A stretch of 64,000 nt of DNA from Phytophthora quininea (GCA_011947345.1 JAAVTG010000323.1:1-64000), one strand, 5' to 3'. Numbered from the stretch's first letter, positions 33,903-45,210 are shown. Numbers and translations are program-made. Notes: generated from the sequence alone by a model not told the origin.

Positions 33903-34370
33903 TTACGAGATAAACCTGTTACAAGGAATAGCTATGCTAACCCTAAGGTTTCGAGGTGGTCTTAGCCTTTTTGACTTAGCTGGAGAGCTCTCGGCGTCCT
34001 TGTGATGACGCTTGTGCTGCTTTCGGGTCGGATCTCCGCGCTTCGTGTACGGGTGCTCGTCCGGTTCGATTTCTCGAAGCACGCGCTGAATTCCCAGCGA
34101 GACGAGACGGTTCGCGCGAAACAGCTGTGCCTGAGTGTTGACTAACAGCTCAGCAATACGACGCTTTTCGGAGGAACGCTCACTTTCGTGCGTTTTTACG
34201 TGCTTGAGCAGAGCCTTCAGAATCCGGTCCGATTTGGCGATCGACTTGTAGAGGTCCTTGCGTGCCTTGTCTGCGAGGAACGGATCGTCCACCGAAAGAC
34301 GTAGAAACGAGCCGACAAGCTTCGGGTCCTTGTCACTAGCGTGGACAACGGATGGCTTAGCTCGTGTCAT
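33903..34370 (-). CDS. Inner element leading ORF ahead of gag (155 aa)
   Basis: An open frame of 155 codons with its own ATG lies between the 5' LTR and gag on the coding strand. It ends 57 bases before the gag start. It is basic, with a helical middle (KSIAKSDRILKALLKHVKTH) and a Lys/Arg/His-rich C-terminus (KQHKRHHKDAESSPAKSKR). I recognise no family. Extra ORFs ahead of gag are unusual in Ty3/gypsy elements. It could be a captured host fragment or a nucleic-acid-binding accessory protein. Confidence 0.5.
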   Translation of the reverse strand: MTRAKPSVVHASDKDPKLVGSFLRLSVDDPFLADKARKDLYKSIAKSDRILKALLKHVKTHESERSSEKRRIAELLVNTQAQLFRANRLVSLGIQRVLREIEPDEHPYTKRGDPTRKQHKRHHKDAESSPAKSKRLRPPRNLRVSIAIPCNRFIS

Positions 34371-34766
34371 AACCTAGCCCAATTGGGCCAAAACAACGAG
34401 ACTTTTAGAGGTTGCTGGGCAAGTAAACCAAGAGCGCGCCTGACTTACCGGTTAGCCTAAGAATTATGTCCAAAATCGAACACTTAGGGTAAATAACGGG
34501 GCAGGTGTTGAAGAACGGTAATTACACTTATAGCCTAGCACAAATAGCCGTGGCGGAGCACTCTAGAGTACCACAAAGCCCACCAGCCAGATTTGCGCCA
34601 ATCAGCGTGCGGCGACCAGAAACCAAAATTACGGTTCTAGCCACGCGGATGGGGGCAGTTTCCCAATCAGGGAGCAACACTTCAGCCCTCACACCCAAAA
34701 CTCCCGTAGATCTGCGGCGGACAGCGACGACCGAGATGGACAGCGACGACGATGGACAGCGACGAC

Positions 34767-34784
34767 CGCTCCCCCGTGCTACCA
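34767..34784 (-). other. Inner element primer-binding site
   Basis: On the minus strand, TGGTAGCACGGGGGAGCG begins two bases after the LTR end. It starts with TGG, as expected for pairing with a tRNA CCA end. I have not identified the tRNA. Confidence 0.6.
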
Positions 34785-34786
34785 GA

Positions 34787-35180
34787 TGTCGGGACGCGCG
34801 GCGGCGGTGGCGAGGTAAGCGTTGGTGTGGATACTGTGGAGGGACGACGTAAATTGGAAACTGAACTATGTTTGTGATGTTCTCTTTGCTAGCTACGACA
34901 TGCATGCCATGGAGGCGCTTCTTGGGCTTCTCCATGGTGGGTAAGTTTCTTTTTCTTTGCCTATACTAAACCTAAATATAAAACGTTTCCTTTTCCTTTG
35001 TTTTCCTAAGAGTTGCCGATGAGTGCTCGGCACTCAAGTGGCGAGTGCCTGCCGTGCGCTCCTGGCCTCACAAGGCAGGCTGGCGCACGGCGGCCGTGGC
35101 ACTTGGCCGCTGGCGTGCAGGTCAGCACGCCAGGAAGAAGTTGGCCCGGGTGTGCTGACCTGCACGCACCCGGCCTGACA
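34787..35180 (-). repeat. Inner element 5' LTR (minus orientation)
   Basis: The second 394-bp LTR. GTACT directly follows at 35181-35185, duplicating 28581-28585. Confidence 0.9.
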
Positions 35181-35409
35181 GTACTTCGAGCTGTGTCATG
35201 ACATTATCGACGACAACGGTTGGAGCTCTTTTTTCCGTGATGACACTGGAAGAAAGCAGTTATGCCGCATCCTGCTAGCGTCTCTAGAGCACCAAGCTTT
35301 GAAGGACGATGTGGAACGTACAATTCGCTTTCAGAAGCGCAAGGCGAAAGAGGACGAAATCATTCTCCATGATTTGATCCTCGAAAAGGCATTAGAGCAG
35401 GAAATGTGA
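35181..35409 (+). CDS. Outer element gag, second part
   Basis: Continues the gag frame after the inner element (FELCHDIIDDNGWSSFF..., helical and acidic-basic, ILEKALEQEM) and stops at TGA 35407-35409. Either gag ended here, or YR element 2 starts at this point and cuts it, since a Cys-His knuckle typical of gag is found only after that element (about 41217). Confidence 0.6.
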
Positions 35410-35608
35410 ACTTTCCATTGGAGGTTGGGGAAAGTATCTTTTCAGGAAGGTGCTCTGGGATCAAGCGCAGTCCGTTGCAAAACGGCTTCGGCTCCTGACC
35501 TCCTCAGATTAGCTTCGGTAGCTGATAGGAAGCTCGTTCATTCCTGAACGTGCTCCAGAGCAACCAAGTGCGAACGTCTAAACCGTCTAAACCTTCGTCG
35601 AGACCAGG

Positions 35609-36133
35609 ATGGTTGCCGCCGAGCCCGCCGCTACCGCATTTCGAGCTGTGAAGTTCGTTCTGCTGCTGCCGGAGAGGGTCGCCCCTTCGCCAGAGGCTCC
35701 TACGTACGCAAAGGTCACCCGTCGTACTCGTAATGCGATATTCGTGAGGGGAGTTGACGGCGCACCTGACAAGAAGTGGACAATTACACCAACTGACGCA
35801 CTCGCGTGGGCTGTCAGTGAAAACCAGGTTCAATCTGTGAATGGAGTCGCAATCGAACGCGCTCCTGTATTGGCAGTTGTTGACAATCAGTTTCTTCATG
35901 GCCAGGCGACCTCGTTTGATGGGCAGATAGCTGTTGTTCAGACGGCTCGAGGCGAACACCAAGTTCCAATCCGGGATATCACCGCCATCAAACCTGTGCT
36001 GGCGTTGCTCCTACGACCATTCACGTACCCCTGTCGGAATGGAGTCGTGATGAGATCCTATCGATGCACAGCACGATTTACGAGCGCATTATTGGTCATG
36101 AATCCCCATCTACTAGTCTTGCGGAGATACTAG
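35609..36133 (+). CDS. YR element 2, N-terminal gag-region ORF
   Basis: Starts MVAAEPAATAF. It shares with the first ORF of YR element 1 a leucine- and proline-rich start (VLLLPERVAP), an APTYAKV block and NQFLHGQ. It runs in phase change into the frame at 36064. GTCTAAACC is repeated in tandem just upstream (about 35576-35593). Confidence 0.5.
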   Translation: MVAAEPAATAFRAVKFVLLLPERVAPSPEAPTYAKVTRRTRNAIFVRGVDGAPDKKWTITPTDALAWAVSENQVQSVNGVAIERAPVLAVVDNQFLHGQATSFDGQIAVVQTARGEHQVPIRDITAIKPVLALLLRPFTYPCRNGVVMRSYRCTARFTSALLVMNPHLLVLRRY

Positions 36134-37641
36134 ATGGGTGCGTTGATGAAGACGATGTACCAGCAACGCAGTCGAGCATGGAGTGGATTTATGCAAAGTC
36201 CGGGTTACCAGTCCAGTTTCCCTTGCAGCACGCTATTGATTACACTCATTATACTGCAGGAGGGGCTTCTACGGTACCATCGACTGTAGGTCCAGCCTTT
36301 TGCATTCCACCGGAACACCAACCATCTTCGACAAGCCGTTCGGCTCCAACGATGTCTCGTGTTCACAATAATCCAGTATCGGACATGTTTCAACTAGAGA
36401 ACGACGACGACGAGGTGCTTAATGAAGGCGGCGAAGCAGATAACACAGGTGTTGTCGCGACGACGCAAACAGCTAATCAGCAGTCTCGTCAGCCGGCCCG
36501 AAAGCGGGCTCGACTGATAGCTCCGCCGAATCGTAACGCTGACGACGTTGTGCTTCAGAGCATCGCTCTTAGGCCTGATCTTCAACGCAGGATTGCCCAA
36601 CAGTATCTCAACTCTGCAGCTATCGGACATTCTGACAGAGCGTCATCGTTTCCACTTGCAGATGACGACGGAAGCTTTGGCGTCACGGAACCGCTGTTGT
36701 CCTCCGATAGGAGCTTTCACACACAACGGCCAATGTTCAACCCAAGTGCAGCTCAGCAACACATTCATCATCAAATAACAGCGTCGCAGCATCAAGGTAA
36801 GAGTGCTTCTGCTTTTATCGATGGGCTTGTCAACTCTCCCTTCGTTCAATTTCTCCCCATGCCCGGGGTGCTTGCTCGAGTCTACGACGTTCAATTTGGA
36901 AATCGCGGTATGTCTGTCATGCATTTTCTCCCTGTTGATGATAATGACAAGATTAAGTGGCAAGAGGATGGAGGTTCCAACTTCCAGACGATTAGTCCCA
37001 ATCTAAGCGCACCAAAGGCGCGCCGAGCGGCTTCGATCCAGGACGTCATATCGGCTTGTCAATCTCTTTCAATTTATGCTAGTGAATATTTCTCAAGCGA
37101 CCTTCGTGGAGCCATCTCCTGCCTGGTTACACTGGTTCAGAGATTGTCTGGCATGGCGCTTCATTGGGAAGTGGAAGATTTACCTTTCTTGGTGTATTGG
37201 ATAAACTGCACACTCGAAGCGTACCGCAGCACCGTCGAATTTGGATCGTTAGTACCAGGCTTCTATGCCGCTAAGTTTAATACGTCGAATGCGGAACTCC
37301 AGACACTGCTACAAGCGATCAACGCTCGCCAAATTCAGCGCGTGAAGGACGAACTTGTGAACGCACAACAGGAATACTCGGTTGCAAAATCGTCTTCGTT
37401 CCGTGACTTTCACGGATCAAGTTCGGCTCAAATTACGAAAGAAGTCGACGATCTAATACCGAGCAAGGACGAGAAGAAGTTGTGTCTTCGATTCCTATCC
37501 GTGCGTGGGTGCAAGTCCACTAAAACCGCTCCCTGTTACTCGGGACGGGCTCATTTTGAGCCTGAATCACTACATCCTAAAGTGAAAGCGGTCATTCGCA
37601 AACGGTTTGGTGGCATCAAGAAAAAGTATGCGTCGCTATGA
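36064..37641 (+). CDS. YR element 2, gag-like protein
   Basis: 525 codons, the homologue of the protein at 14396-15850. It contains a FNPSAAQQHIHHQITASQHQGK block, an acidic and Q-rich middle, and a C-terminal Cys region (CLRFLSVRGCKSTKTAPC, CX8CX7C). It ends YASL-TGA and the pol frame follows in phase. Probably a capsid-like RNA-binding protein; inferred from position and the Cys block. Confidence 0.65.
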   Translation: MHSTIYERIIGHESPSTSLAEILDGCVDEDDVPATQSSMEWIYAKSGLPVQFPLQHAIDYTHYTAGGASTVPSTVGPAFCIPPEHQPSSTSRSAPTMSRVHNNPVSDMFQLENDDDEVLNEGGEADNTGVVATTQTANQQSRQPARKRARLIAPPNRNADDVVLQSIALRPDLQRRIAQQYLNSAAIGHSDRASSFPLADDDGSFGVTEPLLSSDRSFHTQRPMFNPSAAQQHIHHQITASQHQGKSASAFIDGLVNSPFVQFLPMPGVLARVYDVQFGNRGMSVMHFLPVDDNDKIKWQEDGGSNFQTISPNLSAPKARRAASIQDVISACQSLSIYASEYFSSDLRGAISCLVTLVQRLSGMALHWEVEDLPFLVYWINCTLEAYRSTVEFGSLVPGFYAAKFNTSNAELQTLLQAINARQIQRVKDELVNAQQEYSVAKSSSFRDFHGSSSAQITKEVDDLIPSKDEKKLCLRFLSVRGCKSTKTAPCYSGRAHFEPESLHPKVKAVIRKRFGGIKKKYASL

Positions 37642-39900
37642 TGGTCCCCGGACGGTGTGAAGGGCTCCTCATCGTCGCGGGATATAGTACCTACAGCTAA
37701 GAAGGAAAGCCAAGGAGCTCGCAACTCGTTACGCGATCGTGTAACTCGTACTTGTGAAAATTCAATTCACTTCAAGAGCCAGCTACTTCCCGCACCTGCG
37801 GTGAAGCGGACGCTGGTCCCTCCATCGACGTCAACGGTGGCAGGTTCAACAAAATTCCAGCAGTGGCTTGAACGTCAGGGCGTCCAAGCTGCACTGGTGG
37901 CACCGCTGAAGTCAACAGTGTGTGTTCCCGTTTGCTCTCACAGCTCAAGTGGAGCCAACACGTCCTTTACAGGACTATCTGCCAAAACATTCTCAGAGAT
38001 TCGCGATTTGTTGGAGGAACAGCTTCTTCGGGCAGAAGTAATTGCTAGTCGCAATCTTCGTGCTATGGGATTTCGTCGTGGACCTCCATCCGACGGTCTT
38101 GATTCAGTGGCTAAGCACTCGCTTTCGCAAATTATCCGAAGATTCGACCTTGATATTACAACGGCTACGCGCCTTATGCGTGGCGAATCCACGTCCGATT
38201 CGCGACCTAATAAGGCTTTGCAACCATCAGCCGTGTCAAGTTTACTAGACGGGTATGAGCATCGCGACGTTGTCATTTCAATCATGGAGAAAGGCATTGT
38301 ACCAGTCTGGTTATCAGAGCCTCCCTCTCGTAAAGCACCAAAGAATCATCAGTCATGTAAACAGCATCTTCCTTCAGTACTACGTAGTATTCGTGAAGGC
38401 CAAGACGCAAACAGATATATGGTGGTAGATGCTGACATTGCCAGACGATGGAAAGATATTGTATGCAGCCCCTTCGGAGCAGTACCGAAGAAAGATGTGG
38501 ATCCTTCGGAGGAAATTCGGCTTATACATGACCTATCTTTTCCGTCTGGTGAATCAACGAACTCGCGCTTCGACAAAACTTGTGCACCAGAAATTCACTA
38601 CAAGTATGTTATCGTTATTGCTGATCGCATTGAAGATTTACACAATCGCCACCCAAGTGCAGTCGTTAAACTACTGAAAGGCGACGTTAAGTCTGCATTT
38701 CGCCACTTGATGACCAATGCCGATCATGTGCGTTGGATGGCGGCTCGAATTCCAGAAGAAGAAGCTCTGGTAATTGACTTGTCAGCCCCGTTCGGTTGGT
38801 CCGGTTCTCCTCCTTTCTATAGTGCGTTTGGTCGTTCGATTACGTGGATCGTCGAAAACAACTCACCAGCGTCGGTATCAATCAGCACTGACACAGAGCC
38901 CTTCTTCGGATTTGAATGGGTCGATGACCACGTTCTGGTTGAGTGTGATATCGATGATCGTCTCGCTCTAGCTGAAACTACTCTAAGACACGCCATTTTG
39001 GCCATTTTGGCCATTTTTGGCCCTCGTGGCATTAACGACAAAAAGTTCTCTGGGTGGGAGACACGACTATCCGTGCTTGGACTCATTTGGGACACCGAAA
39101 AGATGACGGTGTCGATGCCAAGGGACAAAGTGTCCAAAGCTCTCGCCAGGGTAAAACACGTCTTGAGTCTGGAAAGAGTCACGAAGACCGATCTCATGAG
39201 GTTGTTAGGAAGTCTACGGCATGTGTGTACTTGCTTGCGCACTGCTCGACCCTTTTACCAAATCCTACAACAGATGTGCATGAAAGCTCCCCGCATTGGC
39301 GCCATTAAAATGACCGATGAAGCCAAGCGAGACTTACAATGGTTTAGCTATATACTTGAGTTTGGTCACCTTCAAGAACTTCCTCTACGTATTTTCGGTA
39401 GTCGGACTCCTATTGCTGACTGGAACATCTACATGGACGCATCAGACATGGGTCTAGCCGTTTTGAACCCTGCCAGCGACGAGTATGTTCAGATAAAATT
39501 TGATGAAGACGAACGCTCAATGATGCAGCAGTCTGATCAGCACGATTCCCCATTCTCGATCAACGTTCGCGAATATTTTTGTGTGGCGCTGGCAATATGG
39601 ACATGGGGTCCAGCCTGGAATCGGCTCAGCAACGGACGAACCACTTACGTCACGTGCTGGAGTGATAATTTATCAGCAGTCGCATGGACAAATTCTTTGA
39701 AATCCCGCAACCGTTTTGGGCAAGAGCTCACGAGAGCCATTGGGCTTGGAGAAGCATTATTCAACATTCGTATACTAGCCAAGCACCTACCAGGTGCTTC
39801 AAACACGGCAGCAGATGCAGCTTCCCGGGCTTGGGTTCAACCATTTACTGAAACGTGGGCTAACATGTGTGATACGTGGTGTCAGGTGCAAGTCCCCGAC
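37642..39900 (+). CDS. YR element 2, reverse transcriptase-RNase H
   Basis: The frame follows the gag stop (37639-37641) in phase and has no ATG near its start, which again fits read-through. Motifs in order: CSPFGAVPKKD, HDLSFPSGESTN, GDVKSAFRHL, APFGWSGSP, active site EWVDDHVLVE, LGLIWDTEK, LLGSLRHVC, and RNase H with IYMDASDMGLAVL, CWSDNLSAVAW and SNTAADAASRAW. An ATTTTGGCC unit is repeated two to three times at about 38995-39017. Open through its whole length, unlike most genes here. Confidence 0.88.
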
Positions 39901-40962
39901 GTCTTGAGGCGACTTTATCGAACCTTCTCGGCCAGCTTCAGTCCCAGTCATTGGCCAGCAGCTCGCACGTCAAGTATGCCTCTACCTGGAAACAATGGAA
40001 ACAGTGGTGTCAACTATTGGAATACCCCTTGTGGTTACCGGCGGAACCTGCAAGACACTCCTATCAACTCGCACTATTCGCGGTTTATTGCTGGAAATTC
40101 GGTTGGAACAACGACGGTGTCGGTAATGCAGCATCGACCATCCTCGCCAAGATCAGTCATGTGTCATGGCATCATCAGCGAGCTCTCGGATACCCTGTCA
40201 GCCTCCTCCCTGGCGATCGCCTCGCCATCACCGGCATGCGGCGACAAGATGCTAGTCCGTCCAAGAAAGCCCCGGTCACGACGGCTATTCTCCAACGAAT
40301 GTACCAGTCGCTCAACTTTTCTACCACCACGACCGCGTCCTATGGGGGCTGCGGTCATGGGCTGGTTCCTTTTACTGCGCCGATCAGAGTACCTCGCTCA
40401 AGGATACAAAGTTTACGAGTTTGCCTTGTCAAGAGCCGACGTAAGATTTGTGTGCAGTGACGGCTCCGAGGCTACCGAATTTAGTCGCGTCACTATGGCG
40501 CTCATTCGATTTCGTGGAGGCAAAGCTGATCAATTCTATCAAGGTACTATGCGCAGTGTGGGTCGGTCCGGATCTGCGTGGCTGTGCCCAGTTCATGCGT
40601 TGTGGTTCTTAACAAAGCACCACGAGCTTCTGCACATTCCTGCAAACAGGCCCCTGTGCTCAGTCAACCGTGACCGAGTAGTGCAGGTTAAAGCCATGGC
40701 AAATCTGATTAAGTCAGCAGCAGCCTGTTTAGGTGAAGATCCGCAGCGATACGGTACCCATTCGCTGAGAAGTGGAGGTGCTACGGCGATGTTTGCAGCT
40801 GGAGTCGACGGAAACACAGTGAAACAATTTGGCAGGTGGAAATCGAACGCGTACGAAGGATACATTCGCCTTGGCGGCGCGCAAGAAGTGGCATTGGCGC
40901 AACAGATGATTCGACCAGTATATTTATCGGTGCCAAACAATGGGCAAACCCAGCAATGCTAG
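39876..40962 (+). CDS. YR element 2, tyrosine recombinase
   Basis: The N-terminal part is in a frame overlapping the reverse transcriptase end (VKYASTWKQWKQWCQLL). After about 40335 it continues in the reverse transcriptase phase, where a G run is one short. Catalytic boxes: first Arg in FLLLRRSEYL, HSLRSGGATAMF with H-x-x-R, FGRW, and Tyr in AYEGYIRL. It is clearly homologous to 17802-18960. Ends TAG at 40960-40962. Confidence 0.85.
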
Positions 40963-40993
40963 CTGGGAGGCATCGATAATATACTATTTTGCA

Positions 40994-41015
40994 GTACTGC
41001 TGTGCACAGCAGTAC
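40994..41015. repeat. 22-bp perfect palindrome at YR2/outer-pol junction
   Basis: GTACTGCTGTG followed by its exact reverse complement. It lies where YR element 2 ends and the outer Ty3/gypsy frame resumes. It may be a recombination site, an element end, or chance. Confidence 0.5.
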
Positions 41016-44000
41016 GCCCCCAAACGCGAGTGAAAAGGACTTCCAGAGGCAAAAACGCGACAAACGCGGGCGAGCTGAAGGTGAAACCAAGCGTACACTG
41101 CCTGTGGAGCATGCAAACACTGCGAAGCGAGCTCGGATTATTACCAAGTCTGTTGCTAAGGACGCCCGCCAGCAAGCGAAGTCTCCGGTTGACCGACCCA
41201 AAGTGCCGCCAACGCCATGCCCACACTGCGAAGGTATGCACTGGCTGTCGGAATGTGACAAGGCCACTGATGATCAAAAGGCTGACATCCGTCGGAAGCT
41301 TCGCGCACAGCGAGTCAATGATGGGAACAAGAAATCTACTGCTCGTCTCAAACGTTTAAGAGAATGTCTTCCAACCGATGACAAGGTGGTGACGTTGAAT
41401 GGGGTGCTGACAGTGCCCTACTGCGCAGACACTGGTGCGGACAGAACTGCTGTTAGTCGTCAGCACGTTGTCGAACTGCATCAGAGTGACCCATCCGTCG
41501 TGATCAAGAATTTGCCTTCCCCAGTAGTAAATGTTGGCGTGGGGGAACATGAAATCCTGTGCACGGCATCTATCGATCTCCGTCTTCTCCTCAATACTGC
41601 AGCTGGACAAGTTGTGTTAAGTGACCCAGTCGAATGCTTGATCATCGAAGATGATGAACCAGAGTTCATCCTTGGTGCCGATGTACTGAGATCACTTGGG
41701 ATCGACGTCGACCACCAACTTGAGCAGCTGGCATCTCGAGGAGATGACGTTGATGATGGCGAGGACGAGCTGTTGGACGATATGCACATTGCTGCTGAAC
41801 CCACCACTATCAATGAGCTGGATGTGGCCCTCGGCAAAATGCTAGAGAAGGCCTTGCAAGAAGGTTTTCCGCGCAGACTGGAGGACAGGCTCCGTGCAAT
41901 TGTGCACAAACATGACATTTGGAGGTTGGAACTTGGCAGGGATCCACCAGCCAAGGTCGAACCACTGCAAATTCGACTGAAGCCACAGGCGAAAGCCATC
42001 AAGAGCAAACCACGCGCTTACCCACCGGCTGTGCGTAGTTTTATGAGGGAATTCAACGCGAAGCTCGTTGAGCTGGGCTGGGTGTATGAAAACCCCAATA
42101 GCCGCTGGGCAAGCCCAGTGCTTCCAGTCACCAAGAGAGGTGAAAATGGCGATGAGTACCGCCAGACCTGTGATTATCGCCTGGTCAACGACATGATTGA
42201 GGCATTGATCAGCACGATGCCACATATGGTTACACTACTGGAGCACACCCGTGGTAGGAAGCATTTCGGGCTTTTCGATCTTTTAAAGGGCTTCTGACAA
42301 TTGCCCTTGGATGTTTTAAGCCAGGAGGTCATGTCGTACATCACAGACTCCAAGATTTTCACTCCACGCCGCGTGCCACAAGGGTGTTGCGACGCTGCTG
42401 TGCATTTTCAGCGGATTATGGAAGCATGTTTTGAGGGACTGCTTTACAAGTTCCTGATAATCTGGATCGATGACCTGCTTTTATTTGCCGACGACATTGA
42501 TACTTACCTCGTTAAGCTTGAGGAATTCTTCGATTTGGTCGCCGCTTTCGGACTGAAGCTTAGCGCGAAGAAGAGCAGCTTGTACCAAACCTCCGCTAAG
42601 TGGTGTGGACGCCTTATCAGCTGCGAGGGAGTTGCTCATGACCCCGCTAGAATTGACGCGCTTACAGCTATGCCTTATCCTACTATGGCTGGACAGCTGC
42701 AACAGTTTTTGTGTGCCTCAAACTGGATGAGGGAATCAATCATCGACTACGCGCGTGCAGTCGAGCCTTTGCAGACGCTACTTGATGATGCTTTAAAGAG
42801 TGGCAAGCGAACCAAACGCGTTGCGGCAGGGATTGCCATCGTGTTGAGTGAGGCAGAGCGTCATGCGTACGACAAGGTCAAGACGTTGTTGGCTAGTGCT
42901 GCAACTCTAGCGCTGCCAGATGACAATGCCACTACTTGCATGTTCACGGATGCCTCGGACACAGGCTTTGCAGTCATCATCACTCAAGTATCTGACTTCG
43001 ACCCCAAGACTCCCATTACAGCACAGCAACACAAGTTGCTGACGTGTGTTAGTGGAACTTTTCGTGGAGCTCAGCTGAATTGGTCCGTGATTGAAAAGGA
43101 GTCGTATCCTATTGTGCTCGCGTGCGATAAGCTAGACTATCTGCTTCTGCGAGCCAAACCTTTTCGTCTCTACTGCGATCATAGAAACTTGATACACGTT
43201 TTCGCCCCACACGCCAGCGTCAAGAAGCACATTACGGGGAAACTGCTGCGCTGGGCGATCAAGCTGATGTCCTACCGTTACGTTATCGAGCACGTGGAAG
43301 GAACCTTGAATGTCTGGGCGGACATGCTCTCACGATGGGCTGGCCAACCCACCGTGACGATCAAGACAAAGCGTCTCACTCGACGCGGGCGAAAGCCCAA
43401 GGGCGTGACTGAAAAGCCAAGTGCACTAGTCATTCTACGACCGCTCGATGACACAGGATTCATCTGGCCATCGTTGGACGAGATTGCCACCGCCCAACAG
43501 AAGCATCGACCACCACCCGGAGCTGTCAAGGACTCTAGCAATGCACTGCGAATCAACAACGCACTTTGGATTCCCCGAGCATGCGCAGACTTAATTAGAC
43601 GCCTGTGCATTGTTGCTCATTGCGGAGCCCAAGGGCATCGAGGGAGCAGGCCATGGTCAACCATCTGCGTCGACTGTTCCACATCGCCGACATCCACCGT
43701 GTCGTACACGGGTTCGTGTCGACATGCCTGTTGTGCCCCCACGTCAAAGGTGGACGAATTATTCGTCGACCGTGGGGCGAGACAATCGAATGCGATGAAC
43801 GCAATGGAGTCCTGCATTGGGATTTTCTTTTCATTGGTGAATCCTTCGGCAGCAGCAAATACCTACTCGTGCTGAAAGACCATGCTACGCATTTCTGCGA
43901 GCTAGTAGTATGCGATGCAGCCGACAGCGCCGTGGCAACAGCAGCCATCTTGGACTGGCACAGTCGATTCGGAGCCCCGCCGGTCTGGGTTAGTGATAAC

Positions 44001-44898
44001 GGTAGCCACTTTAAAAACGAGGTGGTGACCGAGCTATCCCGGCGACTCAAGACGCGCCAGAAATTTACGGTCGCTTACAGCCCATGGATAAACGGGTCGG
44101 TAGAGCGTGTCAATCGTGATGTGCTACAAGTTTTGCGTGCGATGATGTTGGAGTACAAGATCTCTACCAAGGACTGGGTCTACCTAGTTCCGCTCGTGCA
44201 GTCGAGCCTTAACCATACTGCTATGCCATCACTCGGCAACCGAGCTCCCACGGAGCTATTCACGGGGCTGCCATGTCCGACGCCCCTAGCCGAGTTCTAC
44301 GACGCCAGCACCAAGAAGCTGGTTAAGCTGCCGCAAACAACAGCTGCGATCTCTGAGCACCTGGCCACATTGCGCTCAAGCTTGCGAGAGATGCACAAGC
44401 CCGTTGCCGACCAGCGCCTCAAGCAGCGCCTCCTCAACAAGAAAAGGGAGAGGGGCGAGAACACCGTCAACTTTGACGTGGGGACTACGTCCTCCGCTCC
44501 CGTGTTGATGAGAAGAAAGGCAACAAGCTCCTCGTCACATGGCAAGGACCCTACAAGGTGGTCCGAGCGGACTCTCACTCGTTCCGAGTGAGCCATCTCG
44601 TCACAGGAGATGAGCTAGATGTCCACCCGTCACGTCTTAAGTTCTACATGGACAATAGTTTGGACGTGACCGAGGAGATACTCGAACATGTGGCTGCCCA
44701 GGGCATCATATTGGCCATCGATCAGCTTAAAAGCATCGATGGAACTCCTCCATCAACGACTACGAGATACTAGTGGGCTGGAAAGGCCTAGAGTCTGTAG
44801 AAGACTCGTGGGAACCGCTGACTTCCCTAGCTAAAGAAGTCAATGTTCTACTAGGTCAGTACATCCAAAAACAGGATCCCAAGGTACGCAAGTACTGA
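41002..44898 (+). CDS. Outer Ty3/gypsy Pol polyprotein with chromodomain
   Basis: In order: a Cys-His knuckle (CPHCEGMHWLSEC), aspartic protease (CADTGADRTAVS), reverse transcriptase (RQTCDYRLVND, IIWIDDLLLFADD), RNase H (MFTDASDTGFAVI, NVWADMLSRW), integrase (WDFLFIG, VSDNGSHFKNE, GSVERVNRDVL) and a chromodomain (VGWKGLESVEDSWEPL). The frame is cut by an in-frame TGA at 42295-42297, where the family expects Trp in DLLKGFWQ-like sequence. It is also cut by one-base losses near 43640, 44485 and 44740, the first two in G runs. The knuckle spacing here is CX2CX3HX4C. Stop at 44896-44898. Confidence 0.88.
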
Positions 44899-45210
44899 AC
44901 AAGCGTTCATACCAAATTTCAATAAAAAGCTCTAGTAGTTTTGTCGCAATCAACATTTGTTTGCTATGTATCAATTCCTGCTTACTACCATGTAGTATCA
45001 GCAATGAGCATTACATTCGTGGTTTTCCCAGCGAAAACTATCTAATATTGGCTCCGATATATACCGCTACAGATCAACTTCAACGCGTTGAACCTGTAAC
45101 ACCTGTGATACGGCCGGTCCATGGATACGTCGTACCGTTACTATCACCGACTTGGGTTACATAAACCCAACACGTATAACTGCTCCTACCTGGACAAGGC
45201 TTGGGGGCAG

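Larger units (their letters stand above)
28586..35180 (-). mobile_element. Inner Ty3/gypsy LTR retrotransposon (chromodomain type)
   Basis: 6595 bp with 394-bp LTRs at 28586-28979 and 34787-35180, starting TGTCGGGACG and ending GGCCTGACA on the plus strand. The 5-bp duplication GTACT lies at 28581-28585 and 35181-35185. The coding strand is minus. A TGG-started primer site begins two bases inside the minus-strand 5' LTR (34784 downward), and a purine tract (CAGGGGAGA) precedes the other LTR. The LTRs differ at two substitutions by eye, which suggests a fairly recent insertion. It is inserted in the gag of the outer element. Confidence 0.92.
35410..40990 (+). mobile_element. YR retrotransposon 2 (ends not resolved)
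   Basis: Related to the complete element at 13424-19497, with the same order of proteins: first ORF, gag-like, in-frame UGA, reverse transcriptase-RNase H, and overlapping tyrosine recombinase. It lies inside the outer Ty3/gypsy element between gag and pol. I could not find split direct repeats or inverted ends: no part of 35410-35608 recurs to the right of 40962. The right side may be truncated just after the recombinase stop. Boundaries are approximate. Confidence 0.75.

Noticed and set aside
35410..41000. Inverted terminal repeats of a DIRS1-type element
   Set aside because: I compared the two ends by eye in both orientations and saw no match.
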